Shown piece by piece: positions 54,467 to 61,620 of a DNA stretch of 64,000 bases. The DNA lies in contig JAJUGJ010000008.1 in NCBI GenBank assembly GCA_029268225.1, positions 52,481 to 116,480 on the forward strand, written 5' to 3'. Source of the DNA: Burkholderiales bacterium (GTDB taxonomy: Bacteria; Pseudomonadota; Gammaproteobacteria; Burkholderiales; Burkholderiaceae_C). The notes under the pieces were generated by a model. It did no database searches. It was given only the letters and a program-made list of their open reading frames with translations, and had not been told where the DNA came from. Position numbers and translations under genes: made by a program. The first letter of the stretch is position 1. Every line of letters begins with the position of its first letter.

Positions 54467-55480
54467 TCATTGCCACGGGCGCGAGAAGGCGCCCAAGGTG
54501 TGCTGCTGCCCCTCGGCCAGTCGGCCCAAGGCGGTCGTCCAGGCGGGCTGCACCGAGTAACGCTCGGGCTGCGCCTTGTACGCATCAATGGCCTGCCGCC
54601 AGGTGCGCGTCACCTGCTCCACATAGGCCGCACTGCGCTGGCGACCTTCGATCTTGATGGCCGACACGCCTGCTTGCATCAGCTCCGGCAAGATGGCCAG
54701 CGTGTTCAAACTGGTCGGCTCCTCGATGGCGTAGTCCACGGTGCCGTCCACATCGAAGCGGCCCTTGCACAGCGTCGGGTAGCCGCGCGGCTCATCGGGC
54801 TCGAAGCGGTCGATGAGGATGCCGCCCAGGCGCGCGTCCACCCGGTCGCCGCACTGGTCCCAGCGCACCGCCGATGGCGGAGAGCACACGCCGGCGTTGT
54901 TAGGCGACTGGCCCGTGGCGTAGGACGACAACGCGCAGCGCCCTTCCACCATCACGCACAGGCTGCCAAAGCCGAACACCTCGATCTCAACCTTCGTGTT
55001 GCGAATCAGGTGCGCCACCTGCGACAGCGTCAGCACACGCGGCAAGACGGCGCGCTGAATGCCATAGCGCTCGCGGTAGAACTCGATGGCCTCGTAGTTG
55101 GTGGCCGAGGCCTGTACCGACAGATGTAGGCGCAACTCGGGGTGTACGCGCCGCGCATAGGCCATCACGCCGGGGTCAGCGAGGATCAGGGCATGAACGC
55201 CAATGTCGGCCGCCACGTCCACCGCATCGAACCAGCGCTGCGGCTGCTCGGCCTGGGCATAGGTGTTCAGGGCCATCAGCACCTTGCGACCGCGGTCGGT
55301 GGCGTACTGCACGCCCTGCCGCGCCTGCTTCAGATCGAAATTCAATCCCGCAAAGTTGCGCGCATTGGTCACGTCCTTCAAGCCCATGTAGACCGCATCG
55401 GCACCGGCATCCACCGCCAGTTGCAGCGAACGCAGCGACCCCGCCGGACACACCAGTTCCGGGCTTCGAGTGGCATTCAT
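54467..55480 (-). CDS. ubiU: O2-independent ubiquinone hydroxylation protein UbiU
   Basis: U32-family protein, partner of UbiV. The 337-aa protein begins SPELVCPAGSLRSLQLAVDAGADAVYMGL. Its four presumed cluster cysteines, C175, C182, C199 and C238, have spacings of 7, 17 and 39 residues, the same as in the E. coli protein. The U32 signature region around SLCVMVEGRCALSSY is present. The ATG at 55480 has GGAG directly upstream. It is the first gene of the operon ubiU-ubiV-ubiT-nnrS; the 315-bp gap upstream holds the regulatory region. Confidence 0.93.
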   Translation of the reverse strand: MNATRSPELVCPAGSLRSLQLAVDAGADAVYMGLKDVTNARNFAGLNFDLKQARQGVQYATDRGRKVLMALNTYAQAEQPQRWFDAVDVAADIGVHALILADPGVMAYARRVHPELRLHLSVQASATNYEAIEFYRERYGIQRAVLPRVLTLSQVAHLIRNTKVEIEVFGFGSLCVMVEGRCALSSYATGQSPNNAGVCSPPSAVRWDQCGDRVDARLGGILIDRFEPDEPRGYPTLCKGRFDVDGTVDYAIEEPTSLNTLAILPELMQAGVSAIKIEGRQRSAAYVEQVTRTWRQAIDAYKAQPERYSVQPAWTTALGRLAEGQQHTLGAFSRPWQ

Positions 55481-55624
55481 CTCCAGCCTTTCATCTCCAA
55501 CCGGACGCGTACGCCCCACGGGCAAACCCTGATCCGATTCACCGGCCGGATTCTGAGCACAGCCCACACACCCCACTTTGAGATGCCGCAAAGCAAGCCG
55601 ACCGGACGACCTCACCCGCGCACC

Positions 55625-55763
55625 CCATCGTTCCAAAGAACGATGGCGCACTAGCACATCGTCCGATCAGCCAGTCTTGATGCACGACAAGAAAGACCCG
55701 CTTTGCAAGCGAAACCCCTCCACAAATCCGTCGCGCAAGCTCATCATCCGTGCACCCATCGTT
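55625..55763. repeat. Repeated CCATCGTT motif in the ubiU-DGC intergenic region
   Basis: A perfect inverted repeat, CCATCGTTC (55625-55633), loop CAAA, GAACGATGG (55638-55646), then CATCGT (55657-55662) and CCATCGTT again at 55756-55763. There is no T-run, so this looks like clustered binding sites for a regulator. Confidence 0.5.
55677..55690. promoter_or_regulatory. Possible Fnr/Crp-type box upstream of ubiU and the DGC gene
   Basis: TTGATGCACGACAA; read on the minus strand it is TTGTC-N4-ATCAA, matching the Fnr-type consensus TTGAT-N4-ATCAA at 8 of 10 positions. The location suits O2- or NO-responsive control of ubiUVT-nnrS. Confidence 0.35.
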
Positions 55764-55795
55764 AACCCGAACCCGATAACCATTCGGTCCCCGCC

Positions 55796-56248
55796 ATGGC
55801 TCGCGAACACGAACAACTCTCCCTGGTGTATGCCTGCTCAGGCTGCTCCAGTGCCGCGCAACTTGCCAATCACCTCGCCGTACGGCTGGACCGAGAGGGC
55901 AACGCAGAGATGTCTTGCATTGCCGGCGTCGGCGGACATGTGCCCAAACTCGTCCGGACAGCCCAGGAAGCCGCGCAGACAGGTCGCCCCATCATCGCGA
56001 TCGATGGATGTGCGCTCAGCTGTGTGCAGGCATCGCTGGCCCAGCACGGACTGGCACCTACCGAGCACATCCAGCTGGCTCATCGGGGGGTCAAGAAGGT
56101 CTACCGCACTGACTTCGATGAGGCGCAGGCCCATGCCCTGCTGTCCGAGTTGAGGGATCAAGTGCTCACCCTGAACATGCAGTACGCAGCGCGCCACGCG
56201 CGCCCACCGGCCGCTCCCGCCTCGCCCACCGATGCAGACCGGCACTGA
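55796..56248 (+). CDS. DGC-domain zinc-binding protein
   Basis: A 150-aa soluble protein of the DGC domain family (PF08859), named for the DGC motif, here IDGCALSC. An N-terminal CSGCS motif supplies further metal-binding Cys, and SCIAGVGGHVPKLVRTAQ fits the family. These Cys-rich proteins are thought to bind zinc; their function is not known. It starts 315 bp from ubiU in the opposite direction and lies 12 bp upstream of the chemoreceptor gene, with which it likely shares a transcript. The sequence context suggests a role in anaerobic or redox sensing, but that is inference. Confidence 0.82.
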   Translation: MAREHEQLSLVYACSGCSSAAQLANHLAVRLDREGNAEMSCIAGVGGHVPKLVRTAQEAAQTGRPIIAIDGCALSCVQASLAQHGLAPTEHIQLAHRGVKKVYRTDFDEAQAHALLSELRDQVLTLNMQYAARHARPPAAPASPTDADRH

Positions 56249-56260
56249 AAGGAAGCCACC

Positions 56261-57832
56261 ATGAAATCCCTCCACCTCAGCATTGGCCAGAGACTGGCCC
56301 TCGGCTTCGGCATGTTGCTGCTCATGCTTGGCATGGCGGCCATCATCGCGGGCCTGCAGTTTCAGCGCATCAGCGAGAACAACCAACAAATCATGGAAGT
56401 GGAATGGCGCAAATCGGAAGCCGCCGCCTTCGTGGACGCGACCACCCGCACCAACGCGCGCCACACAATGGCCCTCCTGCTCACGGACGACCCACAGCGT
56501 CGTGCCCAGCTCAATCAGTCCATCAACGACAACAAGGCGCGCATTGATGCCGCCATGCAGACGCTGGACGAGTTGGTGTACCGACCTGAGGCCAAAGCCC
56601 TGATGCAAGAGATCAAAACCCGACGGACGGCGTTTGTCGCCTCATTCAACCGCGTACGCGAACTGCGTGCCCAAGGTCAGCATGACGAAGCCGTTCGTGT
56701 GATGAACGACGACACCCTGCCTGCCATCGACGCGTTGCAAGCCCCCATCAGCGCGCTTACGGCTCTGCAAAGCCGGCTGATGAACGAGCGCAGTCAAGCC
56801 GCACAGTCAGCCATCGACACGGCTTTGATTCTGATCCTGAGCCTGACAGGCGCCGCCTTGGCCATTGGCACGCTCACGGCCTACCGCATCACCCGCTCCA
56901 TCCAGCGCCCGATTGCACAGGCTGTGAATCTGGCCCAGAAAGTAGCCCAGGGCGACCTCACGGGACACGTTGATATCCAGTCGCACGATGAGATGGGGCA
57001 ACTGCTCACCGCCTTGCAAACCATGAACAACAGCTTGGTCGGCATCGTCGACAACGTGCGCCGCGGCTCGGAAACCATCTCCACCGCCACCAGCCAAATA
57101 GCGATGGGCAATCTGGACCTCTCGCAACGCACCGAGGAACAAGCCAGCTCGCTGCAACAGGTCGCGGCCTCACTGGAGCAACTGACCGCCACGGTTCAGC
57201 AAAACCTGGACAACGGACGCCACGCCAATGTGGTGGCCTCCAGCGCGGCCGAAGTGGCAGATCGCGGCGGCAAGGTCGTCAACGATGTGGTGCACACCAT
57301 GGAAGCCATCAGCGCCTCTTCCAACCAGATCGCCGACATCATCAGCGTGATCGATGGCATCGCATTCCAAACCAATCTGTTGGCCCTCAATGCAGCCGTG
57401 GAGGCCGCTCGGGCCGGTGAACAGGGACGTGGATTCGCCGTGGTCGCCAACGAGGTGCGCAGCCTGGCTGGGCGCTCTGCGGACGCGGCCAAAGAGATCA
57501 AGAAGCTGATCGAATCCTCGGTCGGTGACGTACAGCAAGGCTGCCGCCTCGTGGAGCAGGCCGGCCGCACCATGCAGGATGTGGTCACCAGCGTGAGCGA
57601 AGTGGCGCACATCATGGACGCCCTCGCACAAGCCAGTGAAGAGCAGTCCGCCGGCATTCAACAAATCAACCAGGCCATGGGCCAAATGGATCAGGTGACG
57701 CAGGGCAATGCCGCTCTGGTGGAGCAGGCAGCTGCTGCAGCACAGTCACTGCAAAGCCAGTCCAACACCCTCGTGCAAACAGTGGACGTCTTCAAACTGC
57801 GGCCAGAACACGCTTCCCTGGCCCTGGCCTGA
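56261..57832 (+). CDS. Methyl-accepting chemotaxis protein (4HB ligand domain)
   Basis: A 523-aa chemoreceptor. TM1 (about 13-33) is followed by a periplasmic four-helix-bundle domain (about 34-185), TM2 (about 189-210), HAMP (about 212-265) and the cytoplasmic signalling domain. The hairpin tip reads IDGIAFQTNLLALNAAVEAARAGEQGRGFAVVANEVRSLAGRSADAAKEIKKLI, with methylation helices on both sides. It has no NWETF-like tail. AGGA lies eight bases before the ATG at 56261. The ligand is unknown; the neighbours suggest an energy-taxis or respiration-linked receptor. Confidence 0.95.
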   Translation: MKSLHLSIGQRLALGFGMLLLMLGMAAIIAGLQFQRISENNQQIMEVEWRKSEAAAFVDATTRTNARHTMALLLTDDPQRRAQLNQSINDNKARIDAAMQTLDELVYRPEAKALMQEIKTRRTAFVASFNRVRELRAQGQHDEAVRVMNDDTLPAIDALQAPISALTALQSRLMNERSQAAQSAIDTALILILSLTGAALAIGTLTAYRITRSIQRPIAQAVNLAQKVAQGDLTGHVDIQSHDEMGQLLTALQTMNNSLVGIVDNVRRGSETISTATSQIAMGNLDLSQRTEEQASSLQQVAASLEQLTATVQQNLDNGRHANVVASSAAEVADRGGKVVNDVVHTMEAISASSNQIADIISVIDGIAFQTNLLALNAAVEAARAGEQGRGFAVVANEVRSLAGRSADAAKEIKKLIESSVGDVQQGCRLVEQAGRTMQDVVTSVSEVAHIMDALAQASEEQSAGIQQINQAMGQMDQVTQGNAALVEQAAAAAQSLQSQSNTLVQTVDVFKLRPEHASLALA

Positions 57833-57842
57833 GCCCATCCAC

Positions 57843-58103
57843 TCAAGTCGGCGACACACCCAGCGCGCCCACGGCGTGCTGGCTCAAATAGCCACAGTTG
57901 TCACAGATGATGGCCAGCGTGGGGATGGAGGCGCCGGTCAGGGTGACACTCCTGACGTCGGGCTGTAGCACGTTGACCAGGCAAGCATCGACCATCAGAA
58001 ACTTTTCATTGCCGCACATCGGACACGCCTCAGACCGACCATTCGCGCGGATCTTCTCCGTGAGCGCGGCGATGAACTCCTGCTTTTTGTCTTCGGACAG
58101 CAT
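57843..58103 (-). CDS. Small zinc-ribbon protein
   Basis: An 86-aa protein with two knuckles of a zinc ribbon: CPMCGN (Cys27/Cys30) and CDNCG (about Cys68/Cys71). Between them is the beta-hairpin KFLMVDACLVNVLQPDVRSVTLTGASIPTLAIIC. GGAG lies six bases upstream of the ATG. It converges with the chemoreceptor gene, with 10 bp between the stops. No function known. Confidence 0.78.
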   Translation of the reverse strand: MLSEDKKQEFIAALTEKIRANGRSEACPMCGNEKFLMVDACLVNVLQPDVRSVTLTGASIPTLAIICDNCGYLSQHAVGALGVSPT

Positions 58104-58192
58104 GGGGTCTCCGTAAGATGCAATGGACCATTGCGCCCCATTCTAGTGCGGCGAAGTTTCAGCCCGAACGGCTACGCAGATCCTGCGGGTCC

Positions 58193-58225
58193 GGCAAAAA
58201 AAAGCCCCGACATGGTCGGGGCTTT
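58193..58225 (-). terminator. Terminator after the PEP-CTERM gene
   Basis: AAAGCCCCGA (58201-58210), loop CATGG, TCGGGGCTTT (58216-58225). On the minus strand the stem is followed by an eight-T tract, making this a strong terminator. Confidence 0.88.
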
Positions 58226-58246
58226 CATAAGCAGTCAGCGCCAATC

Positions 58247-59101
58247 TCAGGCAGCACGCTTGCGGCGCGAGGCCAAGCCAGCGCCCAACACACCCAAGCC
58301 CATCAGAGACAACAAGGCGGGTTCAGGCACTTGCCCAGGATCGACCACATCCAGGTTGGCGTCAAACCAGATGTACTTGTTCTGGAGCACCAGATGCAAG
58401 TCAGTGGCCAGCGAACCTTCGAGGACCTGACCCTCTCCAGCCCCGTCGCCAAAACCAGCCGCTGCAACGGTATTGGTTTGGGATGCCGACCACCCCATCG
58501 TCTGGTAGAAGAAGCCGATCAGGCCCTCTCCTGTTGGCGCCACGTAATCATCACCGCGCAGAACGAGCTGGAAACTGTCGGTCGGAGCACCCAGGGTGTT
58601 GTAGCGGCCGACGTTGTCCCAGGTCACGACCAACTGGTTCGCCGTCAAATTGTAGTGAACCACGCCAGAAGCACTGTTGCGGGTGTCCACATCACTGAAG
58701 AATGGCGAAATCATCGGTGCGCTGACACCGATCGGGCCGGTAGGCTCGAACGCCGAAATACCAGCGCCAAAGCTGACATTGCCGTTGTTGTTGATGAACA
58801 GGCTGTTGTAGGTGGTGCCGAAAAAGGTCACGTCAAAGCCGAGGCTCAGCGCCATGTAGCCATCATCATTGCGGCCCGTGGCATTACCCACGTTGGCAGC
58901 ATTGCCACCACCGGTGGTGACGATGTTGGGACCGAGCGTGTCGGTGTAATAGCCGCCAGCGGTGTACTTGCCGGGCGAGCTTTGCAGTGACGAAGAAGGA
59001 ATGGTGACCAGAGCGGCGTGCGCTGCGCCACCCGTCATCAACAGGGCCAGCGTCGCAGCCTGGAACAGCTTGCCGCCGAAAATCGCTTGTTTCATGTTCA
59101 T
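58247..59101 (-). CDS. Nidogen-like-domain protein with PEP-CTERM sorting signal
   Basis: A 284-aa exported protein. The Sec signal peptide ends about residue 29 (GGAAHAA). The mature part has a NIDO-type domain: LGFDVTFFGTTYNSLFINNNGNVSFG, a region matching extracellular nidogen segments, ISPFFSDVDTRNSASGVVHYN and VTWDNVGRYN. The C-terminus is a PEP-CTERM signal: VPEP, a hydrophobic helix and RRKRAA. Such proteins are recognised by an exosortase/archaeosortase-type system in exopolysaccharide-producing proteobacteria; no exosortase gene lies in the window. AGGGA precedes the ATG at 59101. It is a likely surface or biofilm protein. Confidence 0.9.
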   Translation of the reverse strand: MNMKQAIFGGKLFQAATLALLMTGGAAHAALVTIPSSSLQSSPGKYTAGGYYTDTLGPNIVTTGGGNAANVGNATGRNDDGYMALSLGFDVTFFGTTYNSLFINNNGNVSFGAGISAFEPTGPIGVSAPMISPFFSDVDTRNSASGVVHYNLTANQLVVTWDNVGRYNTLGAPTDSFQLVLRGDDYVAPTGEGLIGFFYQTMGWSASQTNTVAAAGFGDGAGEGQVLEGSLATDLHLVLQNKYIWFDANLDVVDPGQVPEPALLSLMGLGVLGAGLASRRKRAA

Positions 59102-59186
59102 CTTGATCCCTAATCCATTGAATGAGGGCGCATCCAATCGGCACCCCGGGACAAGACAAAGCAAACATCAAGCCATCACCTCAACT

Positions 59187-59219
59187 CATTGATTTTTAAG
59201 GGTTTTCACCCAATCAATG
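59187..59219. promoter_or_regulatory. Inverted repeat upstream of the PEP-CTERM gene
   Basis: CATTGATT (59187-59194) pairs with AATCAATG (59212-59219), with a further GGGT/ACCC pairing inside and a 5-nt bulge on one side. The half-sites TTGAT and ATCAA are too far apart for one Fnr box. It lies about 90-120 bp upstream of the PEP-CTERM start and about 60 bp past the Crp/Fnr gene end. Confidence 0.4.
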
Positions 59220-59281
59220 TGTTCAAGACAAGTTGACTGTTAAAGTTTCCGACAACTTCAGGCCATGGGCGAAACAACGCA

Positions 59282-59977
59282 TCAACCGTAACACGCCAAG
59301 CGCTGCACATCCGGAATGTGGATCTGCCGACGGTTCACGGCAATCAGACCGTTGGCCTGCAACTCGTGCAGGATGCGAGAGAAATGCTCGGGCGTGACGG
59401 AGAGCAGCGAGGCGATGGTGCCCTTGCTGGCTGGCAGTGACACCGTTGCGTCGCGCTGAGAGGCGGGCACCTGCCCCACGTCGGGGGAATGCACGAGATA
59501 GTCCACCACGCGTTTGATGCCGGAATGCAGGGTCAGGGCTTCGATGTCTCGCACCAAACCGGTAAACCTGCGAGAAAGGTCCGTGATGAAACGCAAAGCC
59601 AACTCCGGGCTGCGGTTCAGTTCCGACATCAACACCGCCCTGGGCACCTCGACCAACTGCAAGTCGCTCAGCGCACTGGCGTTGACACTGTGGGGGCAGT
59701 CACTGAACAAGAGTGCCTCGGTCACGCACCCGCCCTCGCCCACCACCTCGATCACCTTCTCATGTCCTTGGGGACCCTTGGCATAAAGCTTGACCATGCC
59801 ATCGACCACCAGGTAGAGGCCTTCGCAGGTATCGCCGGCTGCAAAGATCTCGGTACCTCTTGGCAAGCGACGAACGATGGATGCAGCGGCGATGCGTTGC
59901 AACTCCGCCTCAGGCATGTTCTGAAACAAAACCTGACTGCCCAGATAAGACACCACATCCAGCCGACGTGAAACCAT
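59282..59977 (-). CDS. Crp/Fnr-family transcriptional regulator (Dnr-like)
   Basis: A 231-aa regulator: cyclic-nucleotide-like sensor domain (about 1-125; LPRGTEIFAAGDTCEGLYLVVDGMVKLYAKGPQG), dimer helix (about 125-150), and winged HTH (about 160-225; ASKGTIASLLSVTPEHFSRILHELQANGLIAVNRRQIHI). It lacks the N-terminal Cys cluster of true Fnr, so it is not an O2-labile Fe-S Fnr. The neighbourhood (nar, nnrS, ubiUVT) favours an NO- or redox-responsive Dnr/Nnr-type role. The ATG at 59977 is chosen because GGAGG lies eight bases upstream. Confidence 0.88.
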   Translation of the reverse strand: MVSRRLDVVSYLGSQVLFQNMPEAELQRIAAASIVRRLPRGTEIFAAGDTCEGLYLVVDGMVKLYAKGPQGHEKVIEVVGEGGCVTEALLFSDCPHSVNASALSDLQLVEVPRAVLMSELNRSPELALRFITDLSRRFTGLVRDIEALTLHSGIKRVVDYLVHSPDVGQVPASQRDATVSLPASKGTIASLLSVTPEHFSRILHELQANGLIAVNRRQIHIPDVQRLACYG

Positions 59978-60039
59978 GATTGTTTCCTCCAAATCCAATT
60001 CGCTGCAGTGGATTCTGGGTATAAGTCACGGACGTGGAT

Positions 60040-60053
60040 TTGATGCGGCGCAA
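60040..60053. promoter_or_regulatory. Weak Fnr-like box upstream of the Crp/Fnr gene
   Basis: TTGATGCGGCGCAA matches TTGAT-N4-ATCAA fully in the first half and 3 of 5 in the second. A possible site of autoregulation. Further right, GGATA (60069-60073)/TATCC (60081-60085) is a small inverted repeat. Confidence 0.3.
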
Positions 60054-60108
60054 AGCCCACCTTAAGGAGGATACGCTCGTTATCCCCTCGTTCTAAAGGC
60101 TTAGGCCC

Positions 60109-60810
60109 TCAACAGGGCGGATACCAGGACGAATCGACCTCGTTGAAGATCGAGCTGCTGTCGACGTCCATGTCGTGATAGGGGCCGGTGCCGCTGTGCT
60201 CCGCGTCCGAGGCCGGGACGAATTTGCCCGATTTGACATCAAAGACGTGGATCTCGCCCTCTTCGATGACGTAATGCCAGCCATGCAGGGCGATCTGGCG
60301 TTTTTCCACCCGCTGGCGAACCATCGGGTACGCCATCAGACGCTCGAGTTGCAGCACCACAGAGCGCTGCTCCGTGCGGCGCAAGGCCTCCTGCGTCACC
60401 TGCACAGGCAAAGCTGCCTCACGGGCCAGGTCCAGCCAGGCGTTGAGGTTCTGCGCTTCGGGAGAGATTTCTTCGTAGAGCGCCTTCATGGCGCCGCAGT
60501 GCGAGTGCCCGCACACCACGATGTGGCTCACATGCAGGTTGAGCACCGCATATTCAATGGCCGCTGCAGTGCCATGCAGACCGTGCAGGCCGTTGTAGGG
60601 CGGCACCAATGCGCCCACGTTGCGCACGATGAACAACTCACCCGGCCCTGCCCCCGTCAACATGTAAGGCAAAAGGCGGGAGTCGGAACACCCCACGAAC
60701 AGGATCGTGGGGTGCTGGCCCTGCTCAACCAACTCCTTGAACTGCCCCTGATACTGGGGAAAGTAGTCCGTTCTGAAGCGGCGGATCCGCTTGAGCAGTT
60801 CGTCATCCAT
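60109..60810 (-). CDS. can: Beta-class carbonic anhydrase
   Basis: Interconverts CO2 and bicarbonate. The 233-aa enzyme has the zinc ligands Cys41 (in GCSDSR, with Asp43 and Arg45), His102 and Cys105 (CGHSHCGAM), plus NVGALVPPYNG and the typical TEQRSVVLQLERLMAYPMVRQRV segment. The start is the ATG at 60810, only 4 bp after the stop of the parvulin gene, so it lies in the same transcript as the nar genes. The last 40 residues, including DSSSIFNEVDSSWYPPC, are an acidic tail. Confidence 0.95.
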   Translation of the reverse strand: MDDELLKRIRRFRTDYFPQYQGQFKELVEQGQHPTILFVGCSDSRLLPYMLTGAGPGELFIVRNVGALVPPYNGLHGLHGTAAAIEYAVLNLHVSHIVVCGHSHCGAMKALYEEISPEAQNLNAWLDLAREAALPVQVTQEALRRTEQRSVVLQLERLMAYPMVRQRVEKRQIALHGWHYVIEEGEIHVFDVKSGKFVPASDAEHSGTGPYHDMDVDSSSIFNEVDSSWYPPC

Positions 60811-60814
60811 GGGC

Positions 60815-61609
60815 TTATTGCAGCAGGGGTGAGTCAGCAGCGTCCAGGTCCACGCCGTGGACCTCCCACCGGCCGGCCAACAGTTGCATGGCCTGGCGCA
60901 AGGCCGTCACCCACACCTGCTGACGCAGAGACTGGGCGACCGCCTCTTGCACGGCTTCGAAAGGCTGCATCTGACCGGGGTCGCGCTGCAGCACCTCCAC
61001 GACATGCAAACCAAAGCGGCTGTGCACCAGACGCGGCAGCACCCCCACATTGGCCGAACCCTCATCTTGCCCGAAAAGTTCACGGGCAAACTCAGGCGCG
61101 CAGTCCTCGGCACGCAACCATCCCAGATCACCGCCCTGCGTCGAGCTGGGGCAGTTGGACAGGTCACGGGCCACCTCGGCAAAGCGACGCGGCTCGGCAC
61201 GCACGTCCAGCAAGGCCTGCTCCGCTCGCTGACGCAGCGCCTGCACGTCCACGCCGGGCGTGACCGCGAACAGGATATGGCGCGCCTGCACGCGCTCACC
61301 CAGCGCGTACTTGGACGGATGGGCGGCGTAATGCCGGCGGCAAGACGCCTCGTCGGGATCGGGCACGCGCAGGTTTTGCGCCAACCACAGGTCGATGGCC
61401 TCGGCGGCTGCCTCGGACATCACGCCATCCACCGGCTGTGGATCGTCGGCAGAGAGCAGACCAGAGTCGATGGCCGCCTGGCGCAACAACTCCAGGCTGG
61501 CGCGCTGGCGGCACTCGGTTTCTGTCAGGCTGGCGATGTCATCGGCCAACAGCACGTCACCGACGCGCAGGGGGCGTGCCCCTGCGGTGGAAAGGTTCAC
61601 GCTCATCAT
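60815..61609 (-). CDS. Cytosolic parvulin-type peptidyl-prolyl isomerase of the nar operon
   Basis: A 264-aa parvulin without a signal peptide. The N-terminal region (about 1-115) is helical. The parvulin core (about 115-220) reads RVQ-ARHILFAVTPGVDVQALRQRAEQALLDV, SNCPSSTQGGDLGWLRAEDCAPEF, and VHSRFGLHVVEVLQRDPG. A C-terminal helix follows. It starts 11 bp after narI and precedes the carbonic anhydrase gene by 4 bp. The place in the nar operon, and a lack of export signal, suggest help in cytosolic maturation of the nitrate reductase (like NarJ), which is inference. I prefer the ATG at 61609; 61606 is equally possible. Confidence 0.88.
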   Translation of the reverse strand: MMSVNLSTAGARPLRVGDVLLADDIASLTETECRQRASLELLRQAAIDSGLLSADDPQPVDGVMSEAAAEAIDLWLAQNLRVPDPDEASCRRHYAAHPSKYALGERVQARHILFAVTPGVDVQALRQRAEQALLDVRAEPRRFAEVARDLSNCPSSTQGGDLGWLRAEDCAPEFARELFGQDEGSANVGVLPRLVHSRFGLHVVEVLQRDPGQMQPFEAVQEAVAQSLRQQVWVTALRQAMQLLAGRWEVHGVDLDAADSPLLQ

Positions 61610-61620
61610 GCCAACACCCC

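Larger units (their letters stand above)
55481..55795. other. Regulatory intergenic region between ubiU and the DGC gene
   Basis: This 315-bp gap has no gene on either strand. It holds the divergent promoters and the repeats described in the next two entries, plus a third CATCGT copy. No convincing sigma-70 pair could be assigned by eye. Confidence 0.6.

Noticed and set aside
59187..59219. CATTGATT...AATCAATG as a single Fnr box
   Set aside because: The TTGAT and ATCAA half-sites are separated by about 19 bp, not 4 bp, so a single standard dimer site is unlikely.
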